This document shows, piece by piece, positions 22,106 through 30,617 of a DNA stretch of 51,952 nucleotides. Positions within the stretch are counted from its first letter, which is position 1; the number at the start of each line of letters is the position of its first letter. Location of the stretch: contig AKCV02000024.1 in assembly GCA_000272025.2 (NCBI GenBank), positions 1 through 51,952 on the forward strand. The letters run 5' to 3'. The position numbers were made by a program, and so were the translations under genes. A model generated the notes under the pieces. It did no database searches, was not told where the DNA came from, and was given only the letters and a program-made list of their open reading frames with translations. This DNA comes from Imbroritus primus. Lineage in GTDB: Bacteria; Pseudomonadota; Gammaproteobacteria; Burkholderiales; Burkholderiaceae.

Positions 22106-25100
22106 TTATAGCGGCGTCGACGCGGACATCGATACAGGCGTTGACCCCGCAAGGCCGGAATCTGGCGTGCGCGGGCACGCCAGCCGGGCGCCGGTACCGG
22201 GCAGCTGCAGCGCCGCGACGATCTCGGGCGCGAGTCCGCCCAGCAGCCGGACCGCGAGGCCGCTGGTGAAGCTGTAGCGCGCCGCATACGGCTCGCCCAC
22301 ATGGATCGTGACCGTGCCGTAGAAGCGTTCCCCGATGGTAAAGACGAAGTTTGCGGTGCGGCTGATGGCGCGTGACGCCGTCAGCGCGCCGCTCGGCGAG
22401 AACGACTGGTGACGGTGATCGCCCGTGCCCGTCTTGCCGGCCAGTACAAGCGGCGGGCCGGCGCTGCCGGCGGCTTTCTGGAAAAATGGCCGGAGCGCGC
22501 GGGCCGTACCGTTGTCGACCACGTCGCGCATGGCGTCACGTACCCGCGAGGCGATCTCCGGTACCAGCAACTGCTCGCCGGACGCAGGTCGAAAACGGAA
22601 GCGCGTGGCGAACGGCGTATCGCTGCCGATGTCCAGCGCCTCGACAGCCGTGACGGGCGGACGCCGTCCGTCATTGAGGATGATCGACGCCAGTTCGGCC
22701 AGCGCGGCCGGGCGGGCGCCGGAGGCACCGATGGAGGCCGCGTACGACGGCGTGAGCGTGTCGAACGGATAGCCCAGCCGCTGCCAGCGCTTGCCGATGC
22801 GTTCGAATGCCGCCTGTTCGAGCAGCGTGCGGATGCGTGTGTTCTGCGCGCCGGTGCGACTGGTCTTGAACAACCAGTTGTAGACCTCCTGCCGCACGGC
22901 CTTGCTTTCCTGCAGCAGGCGGTCGAGCGAGGTATCTCCGTAGCGTTCCAGATGCGCCACGAGCCACAATTCCAGCGGATGAATGCCGGATAGGTAGCCG
23001 CGATCGTTGAGCGAAAACCGCTCCGGCGCATATTTGTCGTACAGCGTTTGCACGTCGGCGTCGGTGAGGCGCTGGCGCGGCAGCCGGGCGCGCAACGTGC
23101 GGGCGAAATCGTCCACGCCAAGTGCCGGGTCGGCGCTGCGCAGTGCCACCGCGAGCCGAGTCGGAACCGGCTTGACGCGATCGAGCAGGCGCGCCACGCG
23201 CTGTGCCCGCGGCAGGCCACGGTAGATGCGCTGGAAATCTGTCAGGTAGGCCGCGCCTTCCTGGTCGGCGAACTGCCGCAGGTAGGCAAGCCGCGCATCG
23301 GCGGCCTGGCCCGAGAGGATCGCTGCGGCTTCGGGCACGGCACGGTAGGTTTCATAGCGGACGATATCGCGCATCAGGCGGATGAACACCAGGTTCACTG
23401 AATTGCGGAAGCCCATGCGCACGGACAACATCTGTCCAGTCTTGGCGGACTCGAAGTTGGAGAATTTCTGCAGCCCGCCGCCTGTCAGGAACAGTTCACT
23501 GTCGTTGTCTGAATACTTACGCTCCAGCGCGGCGTCGAGCATCGCGCCCAGATCGCGGTCACGCGTGCGCAGCAGATAGTCGATCGCCCAGCGGTTCAGG
23601 GCGTCATCGCGTTCCGGCGTTTGCGCGTGCAGGCCGATGTCGTCCAGCGCCGCGTAGCGGCTATGCAGTTCGGCGATGATTTCCAGATAGGTCACCAGCG
23701 TGCGTAGCTTGGCTGTGGAACCGAGGTTAAGGCGTGCGCCGGTATTCAGGTCGAATGGCTGGTCGAGCGTGTCGGCCTGGACACGCAGTGCGCTGCTGTC
23801 GCCGTCCAGTTCGTAGAGCGTGAAGCTGACGTTCAGGCGAGAGGGGTCATCGCCTTCGCGCAGCAGGTTCTTGCCATACAGGCCGAAACTGCGCGCGCCG
23901 GCCGGTGTGCGGATAGCCTGCAGCGCTTCCGCGACGCGCGCCTGCAGGACGCCATTGATCGTGCTGGCGGCCTGGAGGTCGAAACGCTCCAGATCGTAGC
24001 GGCTCGCGACACCGGTAAGCCGCGCAAGCTCGCTGCGTACCTGGTTCACAGCCTTGCTGGCGACAAACGAGCTGGAGGCAAGCGGCACGGGTGGGGGCGC
24101 CTTATGCAGCGATGCCTGCAGTGCGGCATCACGCAGGGCGGGGGAGATGATGCCGGCCGCCGCCAGCAGGCGCAGGTAGCTGTCGGTCATGGCGGCCAGT
24201 TCGTCGGTATCGCGCCGCAGGTAGTACGACGGTCGGCGCTGCGAGACCACCAGCGAGAGCATCTGTTTGTAGATCTCGCCCTGGCGTGGTGTCGGCGCGT
24301 GCATGTCGAGCGCGTGCAGCTCGCGGTTGGCTTCCTCGAAGGGTGTGCCATACCAGAGCGCGAGGCCCTCGCCGATGCCGAGGATTTCCCCGACGGGGCT
24401 GCGCGCAGCCAACGGCACTGCATTCAGGTAGTCGGTGACGATGCGCTGGCGTGCCAGCGTGGTGTCCGGTCCGTCGCGATAGGCGCGTACCGCGGCGGAA
24501 CCCATCTGGCGGAATTTCTCGCGAACGGATTCCGTGCGCCCGCCCGCCGAGTGCCGGAATTTTTCGATTTGCGTCGCCAGCGTGCTGCCACCCGGCGTGC
24601 TGTTCTCCGGATCGATGGCGCGCAAGGGCAGATCGAGCGCCGCACGCGCGAGTCGCCGCCAGTCCACGGCCGGATTGCGCTCCGGAAACTCGGGGTCGAG
24701 CAAGCTCTGGTTCTCGATGAACAGCAGGCTGTTGACCAGCACGGGAGGAATGTCCGCGAACCCGGCGTACTGCTGTTCCGGATAACGGCGGGGGGACAGC
24801 GTCTCCCCGTGGCAGTCCAGTAGCTGGAGGCCAGCTGTGGTTTTTTCGCGGTACGGCGCGTACATGCCCGAGTCGAGCCAGTGCATGAGCGCGGGCGACT
24901 GGCGTGCCTGCGCTTCGCGGGTGAAGCCGCGCGCCTCGAGGCGCGTGGTCAGTTGCGGAATCCAGGTGTAGCCGAAGCGGGTGTCGGCCGGCCCATGCAT
25001 GGGAAAACGGATGGCGCCGCTTGCTCCGGGCTGCTCCTCGAACGTCAGCCCACGGGCGAAGTCGCTGAGGTAGTGCGCCTGGCGTTGCGAGGTACGCAAT

Positions 25101-25186
25101 TCGTCCACGACAAGCGCCACGGCCACATACACCAGGCCGGCGATCCCCAACAGCAGGCAGACGTAGGTCCAGGTTCTTCGCGACAT
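22106..25186 (-). CDS. Large class A penicillin-binding-protein-like glycosyltransferase/transpeptidase
   Basis: 1026 residues, longer than usual class A PBPs (700-850). One N-terminal membrane helix (8-28), then a GT51 transglycosylase domain (about 140-310: FIENQSLLDPEFPER with Glu158, GGSTLATQ 199-206, VREKFRQM, QRIVTDYLN) and a transpeptidase domain with SxxK at 490-493 (STAK), SxN at 596-598 (SVN) and KTG near 920. It would polymerise and cross-link peptidoglycan on the periplasmic side. GT motif 1 is atypical (ENQ where EDxxF is usual, no following His) and a ~300-residue segment separates SxN from KTG. Near the N-terminus the start ATG at 25186 has only a weak GGGAA upstream. Confidence 0.8.
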   Translation of the reverse strand: MSRRTWTYVCLLLGIAGLVYVAVALVVDELRTSQRQAHYLSDFARGLTFEEQPGASGAIRFPMHGPADTRFGYTWIPQLTTRLEARGFTREAQARQSPALMHWLDSGMYAPYREKTTAGLQLLDCHGETLSPRRYPEQQYAGFADIPPVLVNSLLFIENQSLLDPEFPERNPAVDWRRLARAALDLPLRAIDPENSTPGGSTLATQIEKFRHSAGGRTESVREKFRQMGSAAVRAYRDGPDTTLARQRIVTDYLNAVPLAARSPVGEILGIGEGLALWYGTPFEEANRELHALDMHAPTPRQGEIYKQMLSLVVSQRRPSYYLRRDTDELAAMTDSYLRLLAAAGIISPALRDAALQASLHKAPPPVPLASSSFVASKAVNQVRSELARLTGVASRYDLERFDLQAASTINGVLQARVAEALQAIRTPAGARSFGLYGKNLLREGDDPSRLNVSFTLYELDGDSSALRVQADTLDQPFDLNTGARLNLGSTAKLRTLVTYLEIIAELHSRYAALDDIGLHAQTPERDDALNRWAIDYLLRTRDRDLGAMLDAALERKYSDNDSELFLTGGGLQKFSNFESAKTGQMLSVRMGFRNSVNLVFIRLMRDIVRYETYRAVPEAAAILSGQAADARLAYLRQFADQEGAAYLTDFQRIYRGLPRAQRVARLLDRVKPVPTRLAVALRSADPALGVDDFARTLRARLPRQRLTDADVQTLYDKYAPERFSLNDRGYLSGIHPLELWLVAHLERYGDTSLDRLLQESKAVRQEVYNWLFKTSRTGAQNTRIRTLLEQAAFERIGKRWQRLGYPFDTLTPSYAASIGASGARPAALAELASIILNDGRRPPVTAVEALDIGSDTPFATRFRFRPASGEQLLVPEIASRVRDAMRDVVDNGTARALRPFFQKAAGSAGPPLVLAGKTGTGDHRHQSFSPSGALTASRAISRTANFVFTIGERFYGTVTIHVGEPYAARYSFTSGLAVRLLGGLAPEIVAALQLPGTGARLACPRTPDSGLAGSTPVSMSASTPL

Positions 25187-25409
25187 GTTCCCGTTCCGGC
25201 TTGCGGTGCGTTGGCACCGACTGCTTCACTCCATGGTATGTCACGGTGGCAGCACCTGCCAGCGTCAGCGCGCAGGCGGCGCTGCGCCACTGCACAACCT
25301 ACTGGCGATGGACTATAAATGAAGTATGCGGCGCGCCTGACGGGCCGCGGACCGGGGCCACGGCAAACAGTACGCAACAGTGCGGCGGGAGGATGGCAAG
25401 GAGCGGAAC

Positions 25410-25919
25410 ATGGAACTCCATCTGCAATCTCACCACTTCACCCATCGCCTGCCGGACTGGCGCGCCGCTGCGCTCGCCGGGCTCGTGGCCGGCACGGTGT
25501 TCATCGTCATGGAACTGCTGGTGGTGCGGTTCCTGATGTATCAGGGCGCCTGGGGCTCGGTCACCATGGTGGCCGCCATCGTCCTCGGCCGCGATGTTCT
25601 CACGGCGCCAGCGCAGCCGGCGTGGATGGTCGTAGGGGTCGCGCTGCTTGTGCATTACGCGCTGGCCATCGTGCTGGCGACGCTGCTGGCGGCATTGATC
25701 ACCGCGTTTCGGCTCGACAGCGGCTACGCGCTGGCGCTGGGCACAGGGATCGCCTTTGGTGTGCTGGTGTATGTGGTCAACTTCTACGGGCTGGTGCGGT
25801 TCTTCCCGTGGTTCAACGAGGCGCGCAGCATCGAAAGCCTGTTCGCGCATATGGTCTTTGGCCTGATGGCGGCAGGGGCATACAAGCACCTTGAGCGGCA
25901 TCCGCCGGAACCGATGTGA
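25410..25919 (+). CDS. Small integral membrane protein of unknown function
   Basis: 169 residues from the ATG at 25410, with AAGGAG at 25398-25403; an earlier in-frame start at 25380 lacks one. Four hydrophobic segments (about 19-38, 46-60, 70-95, 109-130 and a shorter one near 145-158) suggest a small polytopic inner-membrane protein. The N-terminus is His-rich (MELHLQSHHFTH). No family could be named. It stands alone between the divergent PBP-like gene and the thioesterase gene. Confidence 0.65.
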   Translation: MELHLQSHHFTHRLPDWRAAALAGLVAGTVFIVMELLVVRFLMYQGAWGSVTMVAAIVLGRDVLTAPAQPAWMVVGVALLVHYALAIVLATLLAALITAFRLDSGYALALGTGIAFGVLVYVVNFYGLVRFFPWFNEARSIESLFAHMVFGLMAAGAYKHLERHPPEPM

Positions 25920-26043
25920 TGGCCGTGAAGCGACTGCGGCGGGGTGACCGCCGTTGGCGTGGTTTGGGGTAGCTGCCCCGGCGGCAGGTGCCGCCGGCCG
26001 GATGCCGGTATGATCGGATGGTTTTCATTCATCCGTTCAACCC

Positions 26044-26472
26044 ATGCTCTGGACCCACCCCAAACCGCTGGAGGCGCTGCAGGCGCGCTCGCAGGATACG
26101 GCCGTCTCCAATCTCGGCATCGAATATACCCACATGGATGACGCGTCACTGAGCGCGCGCATGCCGGTGGACGCGCGTACCCGCCAGCCATTCGGCATCC
26201 TGCATGGCGGGGCTTCGGTGCTGCTGGCGGAAACGCTCGGCAGCACGGCGGCCAGCATGTGCATCGACCTTGCCACGCACTACTGCGTGGGGCTCGACAT
26301 CAACGCCAACCATGTGCGCGCCGTGACCAGCGGGTTTGTCACGGGCCCCGTGCGCGCCATCCACGTGGGCCGCTCGACGCATGTCTGGGGCATCGAAGTC
26401 CGCGACGAGGCTGACCGCCTGGTCTGCATCGCGCGGCTGACCATGGCCGTGCTGCCGCGCGAAGGCCGCTAG
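26044..26472 (+). CDS. Hotdog-fold acyl-CoA thioesterase (PaaI/YdiI type)
   Basis: 142 residues, the usual size for this family. FGILHGGASVLLAETLGSTAA contains the hotdog signature HGG and the catalytic Glu of the AE(T/S)xGS motif used by YdiI/MenI/EntH-type thioesterases; GLDINANHVRAV follows as expected. It hydrolyses acyl- or aroyl-CoA esters in the cytoplasm; the substrate is not resolvable. No clear ribosome site precedes the ATG. It is convergent with the FUSC gene, the stops being one base apart. Confidence 0.85.
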   Translation: MLWTHPKPLEALQARSQDTAVSNLGIEYTHMDDASLSARMPVDARTRQPFGILHGGASVLLAETLGSTAASMCIDLATHYCVGLDINANHVRAVTSGFVTGPVRAIHVGRSTHVWGIEVRDEADRLVCIARLTMAVLPREGR

Positions 26473-26473
26473 A

Positions 26474-28720
26474 TCACACGCGGCTGCGCCGCGTCGCCAG
26501 CCATGCGGCCCGTACGGAACGGCGCTGTGCTGCTGCCAGCGTGGACGCACGCTGTTCGCGCAATTCCTCGAGTACCGTAACGGCCCGCATGATGCTGGAA
26601 CTTACTGCCGCCAGGTCGAGCAACTGATCTTCGAGGCGTTTCTCTACCGCATGCCGGGCGGGTGGAAGCGTGCCCGGCATGGCCAGCGGCGCTACCGGTA
26701 GTCGCCGCAGCACGTGCGAGGCGGCATGCAGCAGGCCGCATTGCCGGCGTACCAGCGTCATGGCGGCGAGACGGTAAGCGTCATCAAGCGTGCTGTCATG
26801 CAGGGCCGACTGCAGGCGCAGGCCAATGCCGATGAGGCGGCGCGATGCCAGCAGGATCTGCTGCAACTGCGCCGCATGCTCGCGCGCCAGCGGCGTGCTT
26901 GAGGCCAGCGCCTGCTCCGCCAGGCTGACGGCGAGGCCGGTACGGGCGCGCCGCGTGTCATTGCGGATGTCGTTACGGATCTCCTGGCTGTTCAGGCTGC
27001 CACCGCTGTTGCCGTGCATGCCGCCGCTGTTCGACTTGCCCTCGTACACTGCGCTCGCGACGTACAGGGCCGCGGCATCGACGGCCAGCGCCACATGGCG
27101 CGCGAGCCAGGCCAGCGGCCGCGGACGGGGCGACACCAGCACCAGCGCGAGCGCCAGTGCGCAACCCAGCAAGGTGTCGATGCCCCGCAGTACGGCAAAC
27201 GCCAGGCTCGAACCGAGCGGATGCTCGAGCCACGAAAAATACACCACCGTCAGCGTCAGGAAGAATGCGAATGCACCCATTTGCCCGCGCACGCGCGTGC
27301 CATACGCTGCGGCGAGGAACAGCGGCGTCAGCATGGCCATGGCGCCGGGCGGCACGTCGGCCCATGACAGCAGCGCGGCGCTGGCCGCGCCGGCGACGGA
27401 ACCTGCGAGGCGCAGCCACGCGGAACGTCGGGTCGTCTGCATATGGGGCGTCAGTACGATCACCAGGGTGATAGCAAGCCAGTAGCCGTGGCCGGGCAGC
27501 AGCAGCGTGGCGATGGCGAGGCCGGCCGTGCCGCCGGCGGCGAGCCGGATGGCATGCTGGGGAAGCGCGGCATCGCGACGCAGAGCAGCACGTGCGCTGC
27601 GTGGCAGCAGCAGATGCCAGGCAGGCGCGTCCATGTCATCGTCCGCGTCGGTATGCGCAGTGTGCCGTGACGTTGATGGCGACACTGCGGGCAATGGCTG
27701 CCCTAATGCCGCGAGGGCCTGTGTCAATGCCGATGGCAGCGACGTGACCACGGCATGCTGCTGCAGCGGCGCCAGCGCGGCGGCAAGACGGTCGCGCAGC
27801 TCGACGGGCGCTGTCTGGCGCGGCAGCAGGGCGTGCCGGATCTGGCGGTCGGCGGCTTCCATGGCGGCAACAAAGTCCCGGGCGATGGCAATCTGCATGG
27901 CATCCGGTTGTGCCGGTCCAGGATGGTAGGCGGCGTGTGCCGGCCGAGGGTATTCCGCCAGCAGCAGGCCAACACGAAAGCACGCATCGGCAAGCGTGAC
28001 CAGTTCGCCAAAGGTATCCGACCGGCCGTGGCCGAACAGGCGGACGGCATGAACTGCCTGCCGTGCCTGTTCGATCGCCAGACGCAATTGCCGCTTGGCA
28101 TCCAGGTAACGTTGCGCTGCTTCGTTACCGTGGACGGCAGCATCCGGGGTTGCGGCGAGGCGCGCGAACTCCGCGAGGGCGCTGAACATCGCGATGATTT
28201 CATCGCGCGGGCGGCGATCCGGTTCGCTGGGGAACAGAACCAGGCAGCACGTGATGGCCGCCATGCTGCCTATGCCGTAGTGCAGGGCAGCCGGCAGCGC
28301 TGCGGCGCTATCGGCCAGCGGCACGCCGGCCGAGGGCAGGAACGCGACAAAGACCAGTTTGGCCGGCTGCGCCACGGCACTGTGCTGCGAGCCATAGAGG
28401 CCCACCATCAGGCCGACCACGGCCGCTGCGGCCAGTGCCAGCGGCAGGTTGTGACTGGTGAATGCCCCCAGGCCGCACGCCAGGCTACCGGCCACGGCCA
28501 GGATCGACATATTGCGCAGGCGGGCATGCACCGGGCCGACGAGATCCGCGAGCGCGGTCCATACGGCGGCAATGGCCGCGCCGTACCAGGCACGCTGCCC
28601 GGTTTGTAGCGCAATCAGCACAAAGATGGTGTAGGGCAGGGCGTGCACGATGCCCCAATGCAGGGCATGGCGGTGGGTTTGGAGGGTGGCGCGCACGCGC
28701 GCGCAGGGACGGCACAGCAT
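26474..28720 (-). CDS. FUSC-family inner-membrane transporter (YccS/AaeB-like aromatic acid exporter)
   Basis: 748 residues from the ATG at 28720, which has AAGGT upstream; the frame is open to 28801 but without start signals. Two blocks of membrane helices (about 20-140 and 405-545) each followed by a cytoplasmic helical domain give the duplicated FUSC architecture. Motifs include LPYTIFVLIALQTGQRAWYG in block 1 and LVIVLTPHMQTTRRSAWLRL in block 2. Family members such as AaeB export hydroxylated aromatic acids, so relief from toxic aromatic acids is plausible. No periplasmic adaptor or outer membrane partner is adjacent. Confidence 0.82.
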   Translation of the reverse strand: MLCRPCARVRATLQTHRHALHWGIVHALPYTIFVLIALQTGQRAWYGAAIAAVWTALADLVGPVHARLRNMSILAVAGSLACGLGAFTSHNLPLALAAAAVVGLMVGLYGSQHSAVAQPAKLVFVAFLPSAGVPLADSAAALPAALHYGIGSMAAITCCLVLFPSEPDRRPRDEIIAMFSALAEFARLAATPDAAVHGNEAAQRYLDAKRQLRLAIEQARQAVHAVRLFGHGRSDTFGELVTLADACFRVGLLLAEYPRPAHAAYHPGPAQPDAMQIAIARDFVAAMEAADRQIRHALLPRQTAPVELRDRLAAALAPLQQHAVVTSLPSALTQALAALGQPLPAVSPSTSRHTAHTDADDDMDAPAWHLLLPRSARAALRRDAALPQHAIRLAAGGTAGLAIATLLLPGHGYWLAITLVIVLTPHMQTTRRSAWLRLAGSVAGAASAALLSWADVPPGAMAMLTPLFLAAAYGTRVRGQMGAFAFFLTLTVVYFSWLEHPLGSSLAFAVLRGIDTLLGCALALALVLVSPRPRPLAWLARHVALAVDAAALYVASAVYEGKSNSGGMHGNSGGSLNSQEIRNDIRNDTRRARTGLAVSLAEQALASSTPLAREHAAQLQQILLASRRLIGIGLRLQSALHDSTLDDAYRLAAMTLVRRQCGLLHAASHVLRRLPVAPLAMPGTLPPARHAVEKRLEDQLLDLAAVSSSIMRAVTVLEELREQRASTLAAAQRRSVRAAWLATRRSRV

Positions 28721-28872
28721 CGGTTGACCTTGGACACAGCCCGCGACAGGAAGCATGCGGGATTCGCGCGGGCGCCTGGAGGGGCGCCCAGGCAGACTCA
28801 AGCAAGCCGTATGCCACTTGTCGTTGCCACGTGGGCGCGGTGTGGGGTTGTGTCGCCGTGTGCCGTGTGGAG

Positions 28873-28898
28873 GTATGGCCTCTACGTGATTGCCATAC
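28873..28898. repeat. Inverted repeat downstream of the rhodanese gene
   Basis: GTATGGC (28873-28879) and GCCATAC (28892-28898) with a 12-base spacer, in the gap between FUSC and rhodanese genes. It lies about 90 bases past the rhodanese stop and has no U-tract, so its role is uncertain. Confidence 0.3.
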
Positions 28899-28987
28899 GG
28901 CCGTGATGCCTGGTCAATGCGTGCTCATCGGCGCGCTGGGTCGGCGCAATGCGGGGCTGGCCGCAATAGTCTGCGGTCAGCGGTATC

Positions 28988-30559
28988 TCAGTGGTGCGGA
29001 TGGGTTGCCGCCAGTTCGATTTCCCACGACAGGTAGTCGCGCATCGCCTGTTCGCCGCGCTTGTACGGCGGCAGCAGGATATCGTCCTGGGGCGGCATGG
29101 TGGCGGTCTCCAGCGTGTAGCCGGCATGTTTCCACGCTGCGGTGCCGCCTTCAAGTGCGGCGACCGTGCTGTATCCGAGTTGCTGGAGCGTATGCGCGGC
29201 GTAGACGGCATGGATACCGGAGCCGCAGGTCACCAGCACCGGCATGGACGGGTCAGGAATGACCTGCGCCACGAGATGCTCGAGCCAGCTGCGCGGCAAC
29301 CACGTCGCACCGTCGATATGACCCTCACAATAGTGCGCGCTGGTATCCACGTCGAGAATGTGCAAGCGACCGGACTGGCGAATCAACTCATGTGCCTCGA
29401 CCGGCGTGATGCAACGTACGGCGTTCCGGGCGGCCTCCCATCCGGCAGGCTGCTGGCGCGCACGGCCAGTGGCGACAGCATGGCCGGCATCTCGCCACGC
29501 CGCCATGCCGCCGGCCAGCACGCCGACCTGCGTGAAGCCCATGCGCTGCAGCCAGACTGCGCTCAGGCGCGCGCGCGTTTCATCGTCGTCGATCAGGACG
29601 ATGCGGGCGGTCCGGACAGCGATGAAATCGTCGGCGCGCTGCACGATCTGTCCGCCCGGAACCCACTGCGCGCCAGGGACGTGCCCGGCAATATGGTCGT
29701 CGCGCTGGCGTACATCGAACACGTACAGATTGCCGGCATCCTCCAGCCATGCCGCCAGCGTTGCCGCATCCACGCTGGCGATGCCCGCGGCTTCGGCCAT
29801 GGCCCGACTGGTTGCCGAGGCATGGGCCAGGCTTGTCGCCGACGGCGTGCCGAGTGTGCGCCGCGCCCCGCGCTCGACTTCCTTGCCGGCCAGCAGCCAG
29901 CCCATGGTGCCGTTGCGCAGCGCCACGGCCTGCGTCACGCCAAGTTCGCGCAGCGTTTGCGCGGCGATCAGGCTGCGCGTACGGCCGGCACAGTGGACCA
30001 CGACCGGACCGTCATGGTGGCGCAAGTCGCCTGCATGGCGTGCGATATCGAAGCTCGGTCCGCTGGTCGAGCCGGGAATGCATGCTTCCCGGTATTCCTC
30101 CGGCGTACGGACATCGAACAGCAGGATGTTACGGCCTTCGTCCTGCCATTGCCGGAAACTGTCCGCGTCGACATCCGGAATCGCGTAGTGGTGGTAGGCC
30201 ACTTCGCCATAGAGCTTGCTGGGCACATTGTTGCCGGTCGCGATGGGGTAGCCCGCTGCGCGCCACGCCTCGATGCCGCCGCACAGCCAATGGACCTTGC
30301 GGTAGCCAAGCGTCGCCAGCGTTTCGGCGGCCAGCGTGGCCCGCCCGGTGTCGTCATCCGTCACGACGATGGCCGTGTCTGGATCGCGCACCAGCGTGGC
30401 GATCCGCAGCTCGATGCGGCGGCGCGGCAGAACGGTCGCGCCGGGAATATGGCCGCGGTCGGCTTCCATCGGTTCGCGGACATCGAAGAGTGCCATCGGC
30501 TGTTTGGCTTCACGCCAGTGGTGGAGGGTTGCGGCGTTGATGGTATTGGTGCGGGACAT
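28988..30559 (-). CDS. Four-domain rhodanese (sulfurtransferase) with alternating active and inactive domains
   Basis: 523 residues from the ATG at 30559. Four tandem rhodanese domains (about 5-108, 128-228, 262-365, 382-485), each with the DVR/DVD-...-GHIPGA and GGxxAW pattern. The catalytic cysteine loop is VVHCAGRTRS (Cys190) in domain 2 and VLVTCGSGIH (Cys445) in domain 4, but Asp replaces Cys in domain 1 (VVTDDDTGRA, Asp68) and domain 3 (VLIDDDETRA, Asp324). It therefore resembles a tandem of two two-domain sulfurtransferases, each an inactive-active pair. No signal peptide, so cytoplasmic. It begins 58 bases after the acyl-CoA synthetase stop, as the last gene of that operon; this raises the possibility of sulfur in the substrate or pathway (inference). 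Confidence 0.85.
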   Translation of the reverse strand: MSRTNTINAATLHHWREAKQPMALFDVREPMEADRGHIPGATVLPRRRIELRIATLVRDPDTAIVVTDDDTGRATLAAETLATLGYRKVHWLCGGIEAWRAAGYPIATGNNVPSKLYGEVAYHHYAIPDVDADSFRQWQDEGRNILLFDVRTPEEYREACIPGSTSGPSFDIARHAGDLRHHDGPVVVHCAGRTRSLIAAQTLRELGVTQAVALRNGTMGWLLAGKEVERGARRTLGTPSATSLAHASATSRAMAEAAGIASVDAATLAAWLEDAGNLYVFDVRQRDDHIAGHVPGAQWVPGGQIVQRADDFIAVRTARIVLIDDDETRARLSAVWLQRMGFTQVGVLAGGMAAWRDAGHAVATGRARQQPAGWEAARNAVRCITPVEAHELIRQSGRLHILDVDTSAHYCEGHIDGATWLPRSWLEHLVAQVIPDPSMPVLVTCGSGIHAVYAAHTLQQLGYSTVAALEGGTAAWKHAGYTLETATMPPQDDILLPPYKRGEQAMRDYLSWEIELAATHPHH

Positions 30560-30617
30560 GGGTGCCTGGCAGAAAAAGGGATGATCGGTGGAAGAAGAGC
30601 CGGTCGCCTGCATAGCC

